DNA of 64,000 nucleotides from Ideonella benzenivorans. Its GTDB lineage: Bacteria; Pseudomonadota; Gammaproteobacteria; Burkholderiales; Burkholderiaceae_C. Made by a program: the position numbers and the translations under genes. The notes below the pieces were generated by a model. The model ran no database searches. It was not told the DNA's origin and saw only the letters and a list, made by a program, of their open reading frames with translations. Shown here piece after piece: positions 1 to 9,315 of this stretch (position 1 is the stretch's first letter; the number at the start of each line of letters is the position of its first letter). Where the stretch lies: NCBI RefSeq assembly GCF_020387415.1, contig NZ_JAGWCB010000012.1, positions 372,001 to 436,000 of the forward strand. The letters are read 5' to 3'.

Positions 1-1
1 C

Positions 2-738
<737 letters not shown>

Positions 739-742
<4 letters not shown>

Positions 743-2373
743 CCACGCTGAAGACGCAGCTCAACCCCCGCAGCGAAGAAGCCCGGGCCAACGCCCTGGC
801 CATGCGCGCGCTGGTGGACGACCTCAACACCCGCCTGGCCCGCATCGCCCAGGGCGGCGGCGAGGCCGCCCGTGCCAAGCACCTGGCCCGCGGCAAGCTG
901 CTGCCGCGCGAGCGGGTGGAGATGCTGCTGGACCCGGACACGCCCTTCCTGGAGATCGCGCCGATGGCCGCGCACGGCGTCTACCGCGAGGCGGACGCGA
1001 CGGGCGAGATGGTGGACAGTGCCCCGGCCGCCGGCATGATCGCCGGCATCGGCCGGGTGGCGGGCGTGGAGTGCGTCATCGTCTGCAACGACGCCACCGT
1101 CAAGGGCGGCACCTACTACCCGCTGACCGTCAAGAAGCACCTGCGCGCGCAGGAGGTGGCCCGCGAGAACCGCCTGCCCTGCATCTACCTGGTCGATTCC
1201 GGCGGCGCCAACCTGCCCAACCAGGACGAGGTCTTCCCCGACCGCGACCACTTCGGCCGCATCTTCTACAACCAGGCCACGATGAGCGGCGAGGGCATCC
1301 CGCAGATCGCCGTGGTCATGGGCTCCTGCACCGCCGGCGGCGCCTACGTGCCGGCCATGAGCGACGAGACCATCATCGTCAAGAACCAGGGCACCATCTT
1401 CCTGGGCGGCCCGCCGCTGGTGAAGGCCGCCACCGGCGAGGTGGTGAGCGCCGAGGACCTGGGCGGCGGCGACGTGCACACCCGCCTGTCCGGCGTGGCC
1501 GACCACCTGGCCGAGAACGATCTGCACGCCCTGGCCCTGGCCCGCCAGGCGGTGAGCCACCTGAACTGGCAGAAGCCCGCGCCGCTGGCGGTGCGCCCGC
1601 CGCAGGCCCCGCTCTACCCGGCCGAGGAATTGCTGGCCGTCATCCCCACCGACACCCGCAAGCCCTTCGACGTGCGCGAGATCATCGCCCGCATCGTCGA
1701 CGGCAGCGAATTCGACGAGTTCAAGGCCCGCTACGGCAGCACCCTGGTCTGCGGCTTCGCCCACATCGAGGGCATGCCGGTGGGCATCGTGGCCAACAAC
1801 GGCATCCTGTTCGCCGAAAGCGCCAACAAGGGCGCCCACTTCATCGAGCTGTGCTGCCAGCGCAAAATCCCGCTGGTCTTCCTGCAGAACATCACCGGCT
1901 TCATGGTGGGCCGCAAGTACGAGAACGAGGGCATCGCCCGCGCCGGCGCCAAGATGGTGACCGCCGTGGCCTGCGCCAATGTGCCCAAGTTCACCGTCAT
2001 CATCGGCGGCAGCTTCGGCGCCGGCAACTACGGCATGTGCGGCCGCGCCTACTCGCCGCGCTTCCTCTGGATGTGGCCCAACGCCCGCATCAGCGTGATG
2101 GGCGGCGAGCAGGCCGCCAGCGTGCTGGCCACGGTCAAGCGCGACGGCATCGAAGCCAAGGGCGGCCAATGGAGCGCCGAGCAGGAAGAGGCCTTCAAGG
2201 CCCCGATCCGCCAGCAGTACGAGGTGCAGGGCCACCCGTACTACGCCAGCGCCCGCCTGTGGGACGACGGCATCATCAACCCCGTCGACACCCGTCGCGT
2301 GCTGGCCCTGGGCCTGTCGGCCAGCCTCAACGCACCGATCCCGGACGCCAAGTTCGGCGTGTTCCGCATGTGA
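739..2373 (+). CDS. liuB: Methylcrotonyl-CoA carboxylase, beta (carboxyltransferase) subunit
   Basis: A protein of 544 residues, the usual length for MCC beta. It transfers the carboxyl group from carboxybiotin to 3-methylcrotonyl-CoA, step three of leucine degradation. The sequence has the paired crotonase-like carboxyltransferase lobes. Glycine-rich CoA and oxyanion segments include [12 protein letters not shown] near residue 119 and the [18 protein letters not shown] block in the second lobe near residues 421-440. The ATG overlaps the upstream stop, and AGGA sits just before it. The alpha subunit is two genes downstream with the hydratase between them, which is the order of the Pseudomonas liu cluster. 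The propionyl-CoA carboxylase beta family is the main alternative; the neighbours argue for MCC. Confidence 0.95.
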
Positions 2374-2381
2374 GGCCGGCG

Positions 2382-3167
2382 ATGACCACCACGCTCGAAC
2401 TCAAGCGCCCCTCGCCCTTCGTGGCCGAGGTCTGGCTCAACCGGCCGGACGTGCGCAACGCTTTCAACGACCAGGTCATCGCCGAGCTGACCGCCACCTT
2501 CCGCGCGCTGTCGCAGGAGAACACGCTGCGCGCCGTGGTGCTGGCCGGCCACGGCAAGGCCTTCTGCGCCGGCGCGGACCTGAACTGGATGCGCGCCATG
2601 GCCGACTACAGCTGGGAGCAGAACCGGGCCGACGCCCAGGCCCTGGCCGACATGCTGTGGACGATCCACCAGTGCCCGGTGCCCGTCATCGGCCGCGTGC
2701 AGGGCGACTGCTATGCGGGCGGCGTGGGCCTGGCCGCGCTGTGCGACGTGCTGGTGGCCGCCGATGGCGTGCACTTCTGCCTGAGCGAGGCCAAGCTGGG
2801 CCTGCTGCCGGCCACCATCGCGCCCTATGTGATCGCTGCCATCGGCCAGCGCGCCGCCCAGCGCTACTTCACCACCGCCGAGCGCTTCAGTGCCGCCGAG
2901 GCCCACCGCCTGGGCCTGGTGCACGAACTCTGCCCGGCCGATCAGCTGGACGTCCGCGTGCAGGCCCTGACGGAGGTCCTGGTGGCCAATGGCCCGGCCG
3001 CCGTGCGCGCCTGCAAGCGCCTGGTGCAGGACCTGGCCCAGCAGCCCCTGAGCAACGAACTGCGCACCGACACCGCCCGGCGCATCGCCGACATCCGCGG
3101 CAGCGCCGAAGGCAAGGAAGGCGTCTCGTCCTTTCTGCAGAAGCGCCCCCCCGCCTGGCTGGCCTGA
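2382..3167 (+). CDS. liuC: Enoyl-CoA hydratase family, probable methylglutaconyl-CoA hydratase
   Basis: A 261-residue crotonase-fold protein. The oxyanion-hole segment GHGKAFCAGADLNWM lies near residues 53-67 and the second CoA/catalytic segment GDCYAGGVGLAALCDV near 108-123. In the liu pathway it hydrates 3-methylglutaconyl-CoA to HMG-CoA. It starts 8 bases after the beta subunit stop and is followed 31 bases later by the alpha subunit, so all are probably on one mRNA. The enzyme class is certain; the exact substrate is inferred from the operon. Confidence 0.92.
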   Translation: MTTTLELKRPSPFVAEVWLNRPDVRNAFNDQVIAELTATFRALSQENTLRAVVLAGHGKAFCAGADLNWMRAMADYSWEQNRADAQALADMLWTIHQCPVPVIGRVQGDCYAGGVGLAALCDVLVAADGVHFCLSEAKLGLLPATIAPYVIAAIGQRAAQRYFTTAERFSAAEAHRLGLVHELCPADQLDVRVQALTEVLVANGPAAVRACKRLVQDLAQQPLSNELRTDTARRIADIRGSAEGKEGVSSFLQKRPPAWLA

Positions 3168-3198
3168 GCGCCGCCCACCCCGATTGAGCCGAGGCACC

Positions 3199-5217
3199 AT
3201 GTTCAAGAAAATCCTCATCGCCAACCGAGGCGAAATCGCCTGCCGTGTGGCCCAGACCGCGCGCCGCCTGGGCGTGCGCACCGTGGCCGTCTATTCCGAG
3301 GCCGACGCCCAGGCCGCCCATGTCGGCGCCTGCGACGAGGCCGTGCCCATCGGCGGCCTGGCCGCCAAGGACAGCTACCTGCAGTGGCAGCGCATCCTGG
3401 AGGCGGCCAAGGCCACCGGCGCCCAGGCCGTGCACCCGGGCTACGGCTTTCTGAGCGAGAACGAGGACTTCGCCCGCGCCTGCGCCGCCGCCGGCCTGGT
3501 CTTCATCGGCCCGCCGCCCGAGGCCATTGCCGCCATGGGCAGCAAGGCCGCCGCCAAGGCCCTGATGGCCGAGGCCGGCGTGCCGCTGGAGCCCGGCTAC
3601 CACGGTGACAACAACGACCCGCAGTTCCTGCTGGGCCAGGCCGAGGCCATCGGCTTTCCGGTGCTGATCAAGGCCAGCGCCGGCGGCGGTGGCCGTGGCA
3701 TGCGCCGGGTGGACCGCGCCGAGGACTTCGTCGCCGCCCTGGCCTCCTGCCAGCGTGAGGCCGCCGCCAGCTTTGGCAACGACCATGTGCTGGTGGAGCG
3801 CTACGTCACCCGCCCGCGCCACATCGAGATCCAGGTCTTCGCCGACACCCAGGGCCAGTGCGTCTACCTGTTCGAGCGGGACTGCTCGGTGCAGCGCCGC
3901 CACCAGAAGGTGCTGGAAGAGGCCCCCGCCCCCGGCCTGTCGGCCGAGCGCCGGGCCGAGATGGGCGCCGCCGCGGTGGCCGCGGCCCAGGCCGTGGGCT
4001 ATGTGGGCGCGGGCACGGTGGAGTTCATCGCCGAGGAACGCGACGACGGCGACATCCGCTTCTATTTCATGGAGATGAACACCCGCCTGCAGGTGGAGCA
4101 TCCCGTGACCGAGGCCATCACCGGCCTGGACCTGGTGGAATGGCAGTTGCGCGTGGCCGCCGGCCAGCCCCTGCCGCGCCGGCAGGACGAGCTGCGCATC
4201 CACGGCCACGCCGTCGAGGCCCGCATCTGCGCCGAGAACCCGGACGCCGGCTTCCTGCCCGCCACCGGCACGCTGCAGGTGCTGCGTTGGCCCGCCCACG
4301 TGGCCTTCCAGCGCGGGGGCGATGCGCTGACGCCCGCGCCGGTGCGGGTGGATGCCGGCGTGCGCGAGGGCGACGCCATCAGCCCGCACTACGACTCGAT
4401 GGTGGCCAAGCTCATCGTCTGGGGCGAAGACCGCGCCCAGGCCCTGGCCCGGCTGGACGCCGCGCTGCGCGACACCCACATCGTCGGCCTGGTCACCAAC
4501 GTGGCCTTCCTGCGCCGGGTGGTGGGCAGCCGCGCCTTCGCCACCGCCGACCTGGACACCGCGCTGATCGAGCGCGAGCGCCCCGCCCTGTTCGGCCACG
4601 CCGGCCTGCCGCTGGAGGTGGCTGCCGCGGGCGCGGTGGCCCACCAGTTGCACCGCGAGCAGGCGCTGGAGAGCACCAACCCCTGGAGCCGCCGCGACGG
4701 CTGGCGCCTGCACGGCGGCGCGCGCCGCCGCATCGACCTGGCCCTGGGCGGCGAGCATCATGGCTTCACGCTGGCTCGCCTGCACGACGGCGCGCTGCGC
4801 CTGGGCCTGGGCGACCAGCACTGGCCCCTGGGCTGGCGCGCCCTGGGCGAACAGCGCTACGAGTTGCTGCTGGCCGGCCAACGCCATGTGCTGGCCGTGC
4901 ACGCCGCGGGCGAAACGCTGGCGGTGTTCGGCGAGCATGGCAGCCTGGAGCTGACCGAGTACGACCCGATCGCCCATGCGACCGACCAGGGCGGTGGCGG
5001 TGGCTCACTGACCGCGCCCATGCCCGGCAAGGTGGTGGCCCTGCTGGTACAGGCCGGCGCCACCGTCACGGCCGGCCAGCCGCTGGCGGTGATGGAGGCG
5101 ATGAAGATGGAACACACCCTGCACGCCCCGCGCGACGGCGTGGTGGGCGAGCTGCTCTATGCCGTGGGCGACCAGGTGAGCGAAGGCGCCGCGCTGCTCA
5201 CGCTGGCCGGAGAATGA
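3199..5217 (+). CDS. liuD: Methylcrotonyl-CoA carboxylase, alpha (biotin carboxylase/BCCP) subunit
   Basis: A 672-residue biotin enzyme that carboxylates its own biotin using ATP and bicarbonate. Domains in order are: biotin carboxylase N-lobe (KILIANRGEIACR at the start), ATP-grasp with the glycine-rich loop GGGGRGMR near residue 162, the MEMNTRLQVEHPVTE active-site stretch, the BC C-terminal domain, a connecting domain, and a C-terminal biotinyl domain with EAMKMEHT near 633-640 (biotinylated lysine in AMKM). I chose the ATG at 3199 (MFKKILIANRG); a TTG at 3184 in frame would add five unlikely residues. Together with the beta subunit it forms the carboxylase complex. Confidence 0.95.
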   Translation: MFKKILIANRGEIACRVAQTARRLGVRTVAVYSEADAQAAHVGACDEAVPIGGLAAKDSYLQWQRILEAAKATGAQAVHPGYGFLSENEDFARACAAAGLVFIGPPPEAIAAMGSKAAAKALMAEAGVPLEPGYHGDNNDPQFLLGQAEAIGFPVLIKASAGGGGRGMRRVDRAEDFVAALASCQREAAASFGNDHVLVERYVTRPRHIEIQVFADTQGQCVYLFERDCSVQRRHQKVLEEAPAPGLSAERRAEMGAAAVAAAQAVGYVGAGTVEFIAEERDDGDIRFYFMEMNTRLQVEHPVTEAITGLDLVEWQLRVAAGQPLPRRQDELRIHGHAVEARICAENPDAGFLPATGTLQVLRWPAHVAFQRGGDALTPAPVRVDAGVREGDAISPHYDSMVAKLIVWGEDRAQALARLDAALRDTHIVGLVTNVAFLRRVVGSRAFATADLDTALIERERPALFGHAGLPLEVAAAGAVAHQLHREQALESTNPWSRRDGWRLHGGARRRIDLALGGEHHGFTLARLHDGALRLGLGDQHWPLGWRALGEQRYELLLAGQRHVLAVHAAGETLAVFGEHGSLELTEYDPIAHATDQGGGGGSLTAPMPGKVVALLVQAGATVTAGQPLAVMEAMKMEHTLHAPRDGVVGELLYAVGDQVSEGAALLTLAGE

Positions 5218-5222
5218 GCCCC

Positions 5223-6140
5223 ATGAGCACCGCCAACCTCCCCGCCCGCGTCACCCTGGTCGAGGTGGGCCCGCGCGACGGCCTGCAGAACGAGAAGCAG
5301 ACCGTCCCGGCCGCCACCAAGATCGAGCTCGTCCACCGCCTGCAGGCCGCCGGCCTGCGCGAGATCGAGGTCACCAGCTTCGTCAGCCCCAAGTGGGTGC
5401 CGCAGATGGCCGACAACGCCGAGGTGATGGCCGGCGTGCAGCGCCAGCCCGGCGTGCGCTACTCGGTGCTGACGCCCAACCTGAAGGGATGGGAAGCGGC
5501 CGCTGCCACGCAGCCGGACGAGATCGTCGTCTTCGGCGCCGCCAGCGAAGCCTTCAGCCAGAAAAACATCAACTGCTCCATCGCCGAATCCATCGAGCGC
5601 TTCGCGCCGGTGGTGGCCGCCGCCCGCGCCGCGGGCGTCAAGGTGCGCGGCGCCATCTCCTGCGCGGTGGGCTGCCCCTACGAGGGCGCCATCGCCCCCG
5701 AGCGGGTCGAACTGGTGGCTCGGCTGATGGCCGAGATCGGCGTGCAGCACGTGGGCGTGGCCGACACCATCGGCGTGGGCACCCCAAGCCAGGTGCAGCG
5801 CGCGCTGGAGGCCGCGCTGCGCCACTTCCCGCTGGCGGAGGTGAGCGGGCATTTCCACGACACCTACGGCATGGCCCTGGCCAATGTCTACGCCAGCCTG
5901 GAGCTGGGCATCCACACCTTCGACGCCAGCGTCTCCGGCCTGGGCGGCTGCCCCTACGCCAAGGGCGCCACCGGCAACGTGGCCACCGAGGACGTGGTCT
6001 ATCTGCTGCACGGCCTGGGCATCGACACCGGCATCGACCTGGACGCCCTGATCGACGCCGGCGCCTTCATCCGCGACGCGCTGGGCCAGGCCAATGGCTC
6101 GCGCACGGCACGGGCGCTGCTGGCCAAGCGCGGCGCCTGA
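5223..6140 (+). CDS. liuE: Hydroxymethylglutaryl-CoA lyase
   Basis: Cleaves HMG-CoA into acetyl-CoA and acetoacetate, the last step of leucine breakdown. The roughly 305-residue TIM-barrel protein has the HMGL signature VGPRDGLQNE near residue 14, metal-ligand histidines in SGHFHDTYGMAL, and the catalytic cysteine loop LGGCPYAKGATGN near 240. Two in-frame ATGs exist: 5214, which overlaps the upstream stop, and 5223. GGAG at 5209-5212 is better spaced for 5223, so I chose that. It is the last gene of the operon. Confidence 0.94.
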   Translation: MSTANLPARVTLVEVGPRDGLQNEKQTVPAATKIELVHRLQAAGLREIEVTSFVSPKWVPQMADNAEVMAGVQRQPGVRYSVLTPNLKGWEAAAATQPDEIVVFGAASEAFSQKNINCSIAESIERFAPVVAAARAAGVKVRGAISCAVGCPYEGAIAPERVELVARLMAEIGVQHVGVADTIGVGTPSQVQRALEAALRHFPLAEVSGHFHDTYGMALANVYASLELGIHTFDASVSGLGGCPYAKGATGNVATEDVVYLLHGLGIDTGIDLDALIDAGAFIRDALGQANGSRTARALLAKRGA

Positions 6141-6218
6141 CAGACATACCACCGCGGCATTCCACAGCAATGGCCCGCTGACACCGAGATTGACTGACTG
6201 CCCGCTCGCCAGCGCAGC

Positions 6219-6485
6219 TCAGGAGCTGGCCTGGCGCTTCCGCTCCCGCAGCATGAACAAATAGAGCCCTTCGACCTTCTCGCGCGCCCACGGCGTCTTG
6301 CGCAGGAACTTCAGGCTCGACTTGACGCTGGGCTCGAAGGCGAAGCAGCGCAACGGAATGCGCGCGTCCAGACCCTCCCAGCCGTACTCCTCGCTGAGGG
6401 CCGTCACGATGGCTTCCAGCGTCAGGCCGTGCAAGGGGTTGCGCGGCTGTGCGGGCGGTGGCACGGGTGGTGATGCATCGTTCAT
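6219..6485 (-). CDS. VF530 / DUF2132 family small protein
   Basis: An 88-residue protein with the family core [20 protein letters not shown] and the [13 protein letters not shown] segment, followed by the [19 protein letters not shown] helix region. Members adopt a small helical fold and are described as DNA-binding, but their biological role is not established. The start is the ATG at 6485; the open frame upstream is low-complexity-free but has no family similarity and no clear ribosome site. It is transcribed convergently to the leucine operon. Confidence 0.88.
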   Translation of the reverse strand: MNDASPPVPPPAQPRNPLHGLTLEAIVTALSEEYGWEGLDARIPLRCFAFEPSVKSSLKFLRKTPWAREKVEGLYLFMLRERKRQASS

Positions 6486-6778
6486 GAGGCGATTGTCGTC
6501 GTCCGTGGGTTGGTCAACTCGGGACTGCGATTGGCCTGAAGCCGGCAGTTGCATCCGCCCTTGGCAGGCAGAAAGTGGTCGTTCACCAGCGGTTGCTTTG
6601 CAGCCGCTCAGTCCGCGATCTACGGGCGTCCAAGAAACCCCGGGACGATTTTCAACATCGTTGGCAACGCTACGCCTTCGGTGACCATCATCACGGCCGG
6701 CCATATTTAGCTCATCCAGTGAGCTACTCGGCATCAAGAATGAGCGAACCTCAACGGAAATTTGACAGAGGGAATCAG

Positions 6779-6925
6779 ATGAGGCCCAACAACTCCCCGC
6801 TAGAGCACCTCGCCGCGTTCGCTATCGCGTTCACGATGGGCGTAGTCTCGACCGTCGCCATCTCGGTCTACGGAAAGCGCATGGCGCGCGCCGGTGCCGA
6901 GAACCAGAAGCCCACCCGTTCCTGA
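6779..6925 (+). CDS. Small single-pass membrane protein, hypothetical
   Basis: A 48-residue ORF that I do not recognise. It has one strongly hydrophobic segment ([18 protein letters not shown], residues about 10-28) followed by a positively charged tail (YGKRMAR). AGAGGGA lies 5-8 bases before the ATG. An in-frame ATG at 6740 would add 13 residues. It lies 158 bases upstream of the dynamin pair, in the same lower-GC block and on the same strand. It may belong to that transcription unit, but nothing in the sequence proves it. Confidence 0.4.
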   Translation: MRPNNSPLEHLAAFAIAFTMGVVSTVAISVYGKRMARAGAENQKPTRS

Positions 6926-7083
6926 AGAAGCTGGTTTCCTAGGCGGTGTCGTCATTGGCGAACTGTTAAATAGTTGGCCTATCTCTAGGGAACATCTCGA
7001 CCACGTGGTCGGAATTCGATTTGCACGGGCGCCAAGCTCTTACTATCAACCAAAATTCAAAAACTACGCACAGGGGAGAAGCC

Positions 7084-9315
7084 TTGCTTGCTGATTCTGA
7101 CGCACCGATACGTCAGCGCTCCACCAAGAAGGCGCTGCATTCCAAGGAGCTCTACACGGAGCTGGCCTTGGAAATCAAGTTCATCCTCAGGACGTTGGAG
7201 GACCTGACCGACGACCCCGGAGCCAGCGGCGTCCGGGCGTCCGTCAGTGCCATCCTCGAACCGCTCCGGCGCGACACCGGCGGGCGTATCGCCGAACTCG
7301 ACGAGCATGCCGAGTGGGGCACATTTACTATTGCCTTCTACGGGGAAACCAACGCAGGTAAGTCAACTCTAATCGAAACGCTTCGCATCCTCCTCGATGA
7401 GCCCAGTAAGCTCCACGAGCGGCGCCTGTTCGCCGAAGTGCAGCAGAAGCATGGTCTAAGCAGCGAGGACATCCGCGCTGCTGAGGCTGCGATAGCAGCA
7501 GCAGAGCAGCAACTTCAAGCAGGCGCTGCTCGCCAAGCCCAGGAGATAGATACTCTGGAAGCGAGGGTGGCCGAGGCAAGCCGACTGGCTGGAGAGGCTC
7601 AAGCCGCAGCGGCAACCTGGAAATCGTCTGTCAATCTCTGGAATCGCGTAATGGCGATCCTCAGGGGTAGCCCCGCTCAGCAAGCCGTGGAAGAAAAAAG
7701 CCGGCAGCTGCGCGATGCTGCTGCCGCGCGGACGCAGGCTGCGGATGAGCATGCTGCAGCCATGAGTGGGCTGCGGGCAACTCTTGCCGCCAAGCAAGCA
7801 GCGCTGGAGCGTATCCAGTCCCAAGTCGGGATGCTGGCAGAGCATGCGGACGGTCGCATCATCGGAACCGGTCGCTCTGACTTCACGCTGAAGTCCCAGA
7901 TCTACAACTTCGAATGCAACGGCCAGAAGTTCGCTCTGATTGATGTTCCAGGTATTGAGGGCAGCGAGGCTAAGGTCGAGAGCGCGATTTGGGAAGCGGT
8001 TCAGAAGGCACATGCAGTCTTCTACGTGACGCCGAAGCCTGCCGCGCCGCAAATGGGCGACGAAGGCCATAACGGTACGCTCCAGAAAATCAAACTGCAC
8101 CTCGGGAGCCAGACCGAGGTCTGGACCATCTACAACAAGGGCGCTACGAATCCTCTGGCGCTGTCCGGGGACAAGCTCCTTACCCTTGACGAGCAGCGCA
8201 GCCTCAAAGAGCTTGACCGAAAGCTGAGGGGCGAACTCGGGGACAGCTATGCGAAGACCATCTCGGTCAGTGCCAGGCCGGCATACCTTGCTGTGGCCGA
8301 GTGCCACGTCCCCGGAGGGTCAGATGCCAAGGCCAGGGACAAGTTCATGGCCAAGCTCCCAAAGAATGAGCTTCTGGCGCGATCGAACATAGGTGCGCTG
8401 GTCGAGCTCCTGTCCGGTAAGCTTGTGCTGGGACAGCAGGACAAGATTCTGAAGTCAAATCTGTCTAAGGCCCAGAAGTTGGTAAGCCACGCTCACGCAG
8501 AGGTGTCTGCCGTGTACGAGGAGAAGTTAAAGCCATACAAGGCTGAGCTCAATGGTCTCGTCAGGGACTCCTCGCGTCAGTTGGACCTCAGCGCTGACGC
8601 CTTGGTTGCAAGACTTGAAGTCAGCGTCGTTGGCGCAGTCGATTCGTTCGTCAGCGGGCTGCGCGCTTCGACCTACAAGTACATCGACGGCGACGTAGCA
8701 AACGATGATCTTCGTGTTTTCTTCAGGAAACAACGCGACAACCTAAGTGAAGTGCTTGGAACTGAGCTGAAGCGGGAGGTTGAAGCTGAGCTGGTCACGT
8801 TCCGTGAGGAAATCGCCAACTCGCTGGAACGCTTTCGGCAGTTCGCTGAAGACTTGCAGGTTTCGCTTGGCGACCTAACGGTTGCGGGCAAATCTGCTGG
8901 CCTCAAGCTCGAATTTCCGAGCGGCGTGGATTGGATCAGTGCCATTTCAGCCCTTGTCGGAGGTGCCTTGCTCTTCTGGAATCCGATTGGTTGGTATGGC
9001 ATTGCCGCGGGTGCAGTCAGTCTGGTTATCTCCGCGGCGAAGGCACTGTACGGAGTCATTAGCAGTGACTACAAGAAGGCGCAGCAGCGCAAGGCGATCG
9101 ACCAGCAGCTTGGGTCTATCCGCGACTCCGCCTTGGAGGCTATACGGGAGCAGGTGGAACGATGCACAACCAGCGTCCTGGAACAAGTGGACCTCATAAA
9201 GCAGTTGATGTCTCGCCCGCTGGTGCAGGCCGGCGAGGTCAACAAGGCCATCAAGAAGTCGATCGACAAACTACAGAAGCTAGCTGGCTCGCTGGAGCCT
9301 CAGGGAGTGGAATGA
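7084..9315 (+). CDS. leoBC: Dynamin-like GTPase, LeoBC-type (Eleos defence system)
   Basis: A large GTPase of about 743 residues. The P-loop GETNAGKST is at residues 87-95 and G3 DVPG near 287. Between them lies an insertion of about 190 residues that is mostly charged and alanine-rich helix, predicted coiled coil. The G4-like segment YNKGA lacks the usual aspartate. A hydrophobic stretch with two helical halves around NPIGWYG (residues about 617-658) could insert into or press on membrane. I chose the TTG at 7084 because AGGGGAG sits five bases upstream; the longer TTG frame from 7021 has no ribosome site. The next gene overlaps it by ATGA and is a second dynamin-like GTPase. This pairing matches LeoBC/LeoA of the Eleos anti-phage system, related to E. 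coli LeoABC. GC is clearly below that of the flanking genes, suggesting transfer. Confidence 0.8.
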   Translation: MLADSDAPIRQRSTKKALHSKELYTELALEIKFILRTLEDLTDDPGASGVRASVSAILEPLRRDTGGRIAELDEHAEWGTFTIAFYGETNAGKSTLIETLRILLDEPSKLHERRLFAEVQQKHGLSSEDIRAAEAAIAAAEQQLQAGAARQAQEIDTLEARVAEASRLAGEAQAAAATWKSSVNLWNRVMAILRGSPAQQAVEEKSRQLRDAAAARTQAADEHAAAMSGLRATLAAKQAALERIQSQVGMLAEHADGRIIGTGRSDFTLKSQIYNFECNGQKFALIDVPGIEGSEAKVESAIWEAVQKAHAVFYVTPKPAAPQMGDEGHNGTLQKIKLHLGSQTEVWTIYNKGATNPLALSGDKLLTLDEQRSLKELDRKLRGELGDSYAKTISVSARPAYLAVAECHVPGGSDAKARDKFMAKLPKNELLARSNIGALVELLSGKLVLGQQDKILKSNLSKAQKLVSHAHAEVSAVYEEKLKPYKAELNGLVRDSSRQLDLSADALVARLEVSVVGAVDSFVSGLRASTYKYIDGDVANDDLRVFFRKQRDNLSEVLGTELKREVEAELVTFREEIANSLERFRQFAEDLQVSLGDLTVAGKSAGLKLEFPSGVDWISAISALVGGALLFWNPIGWYGIAAGAVSLVISAAKALYGVISSDYKKAQQRKAIDQQLGSIRDSALEAIREQVERCTTSVLEQVDLIKQLMSRPLVQAGEVNKAIKKSIDKLQKLAGSLEPQGVE

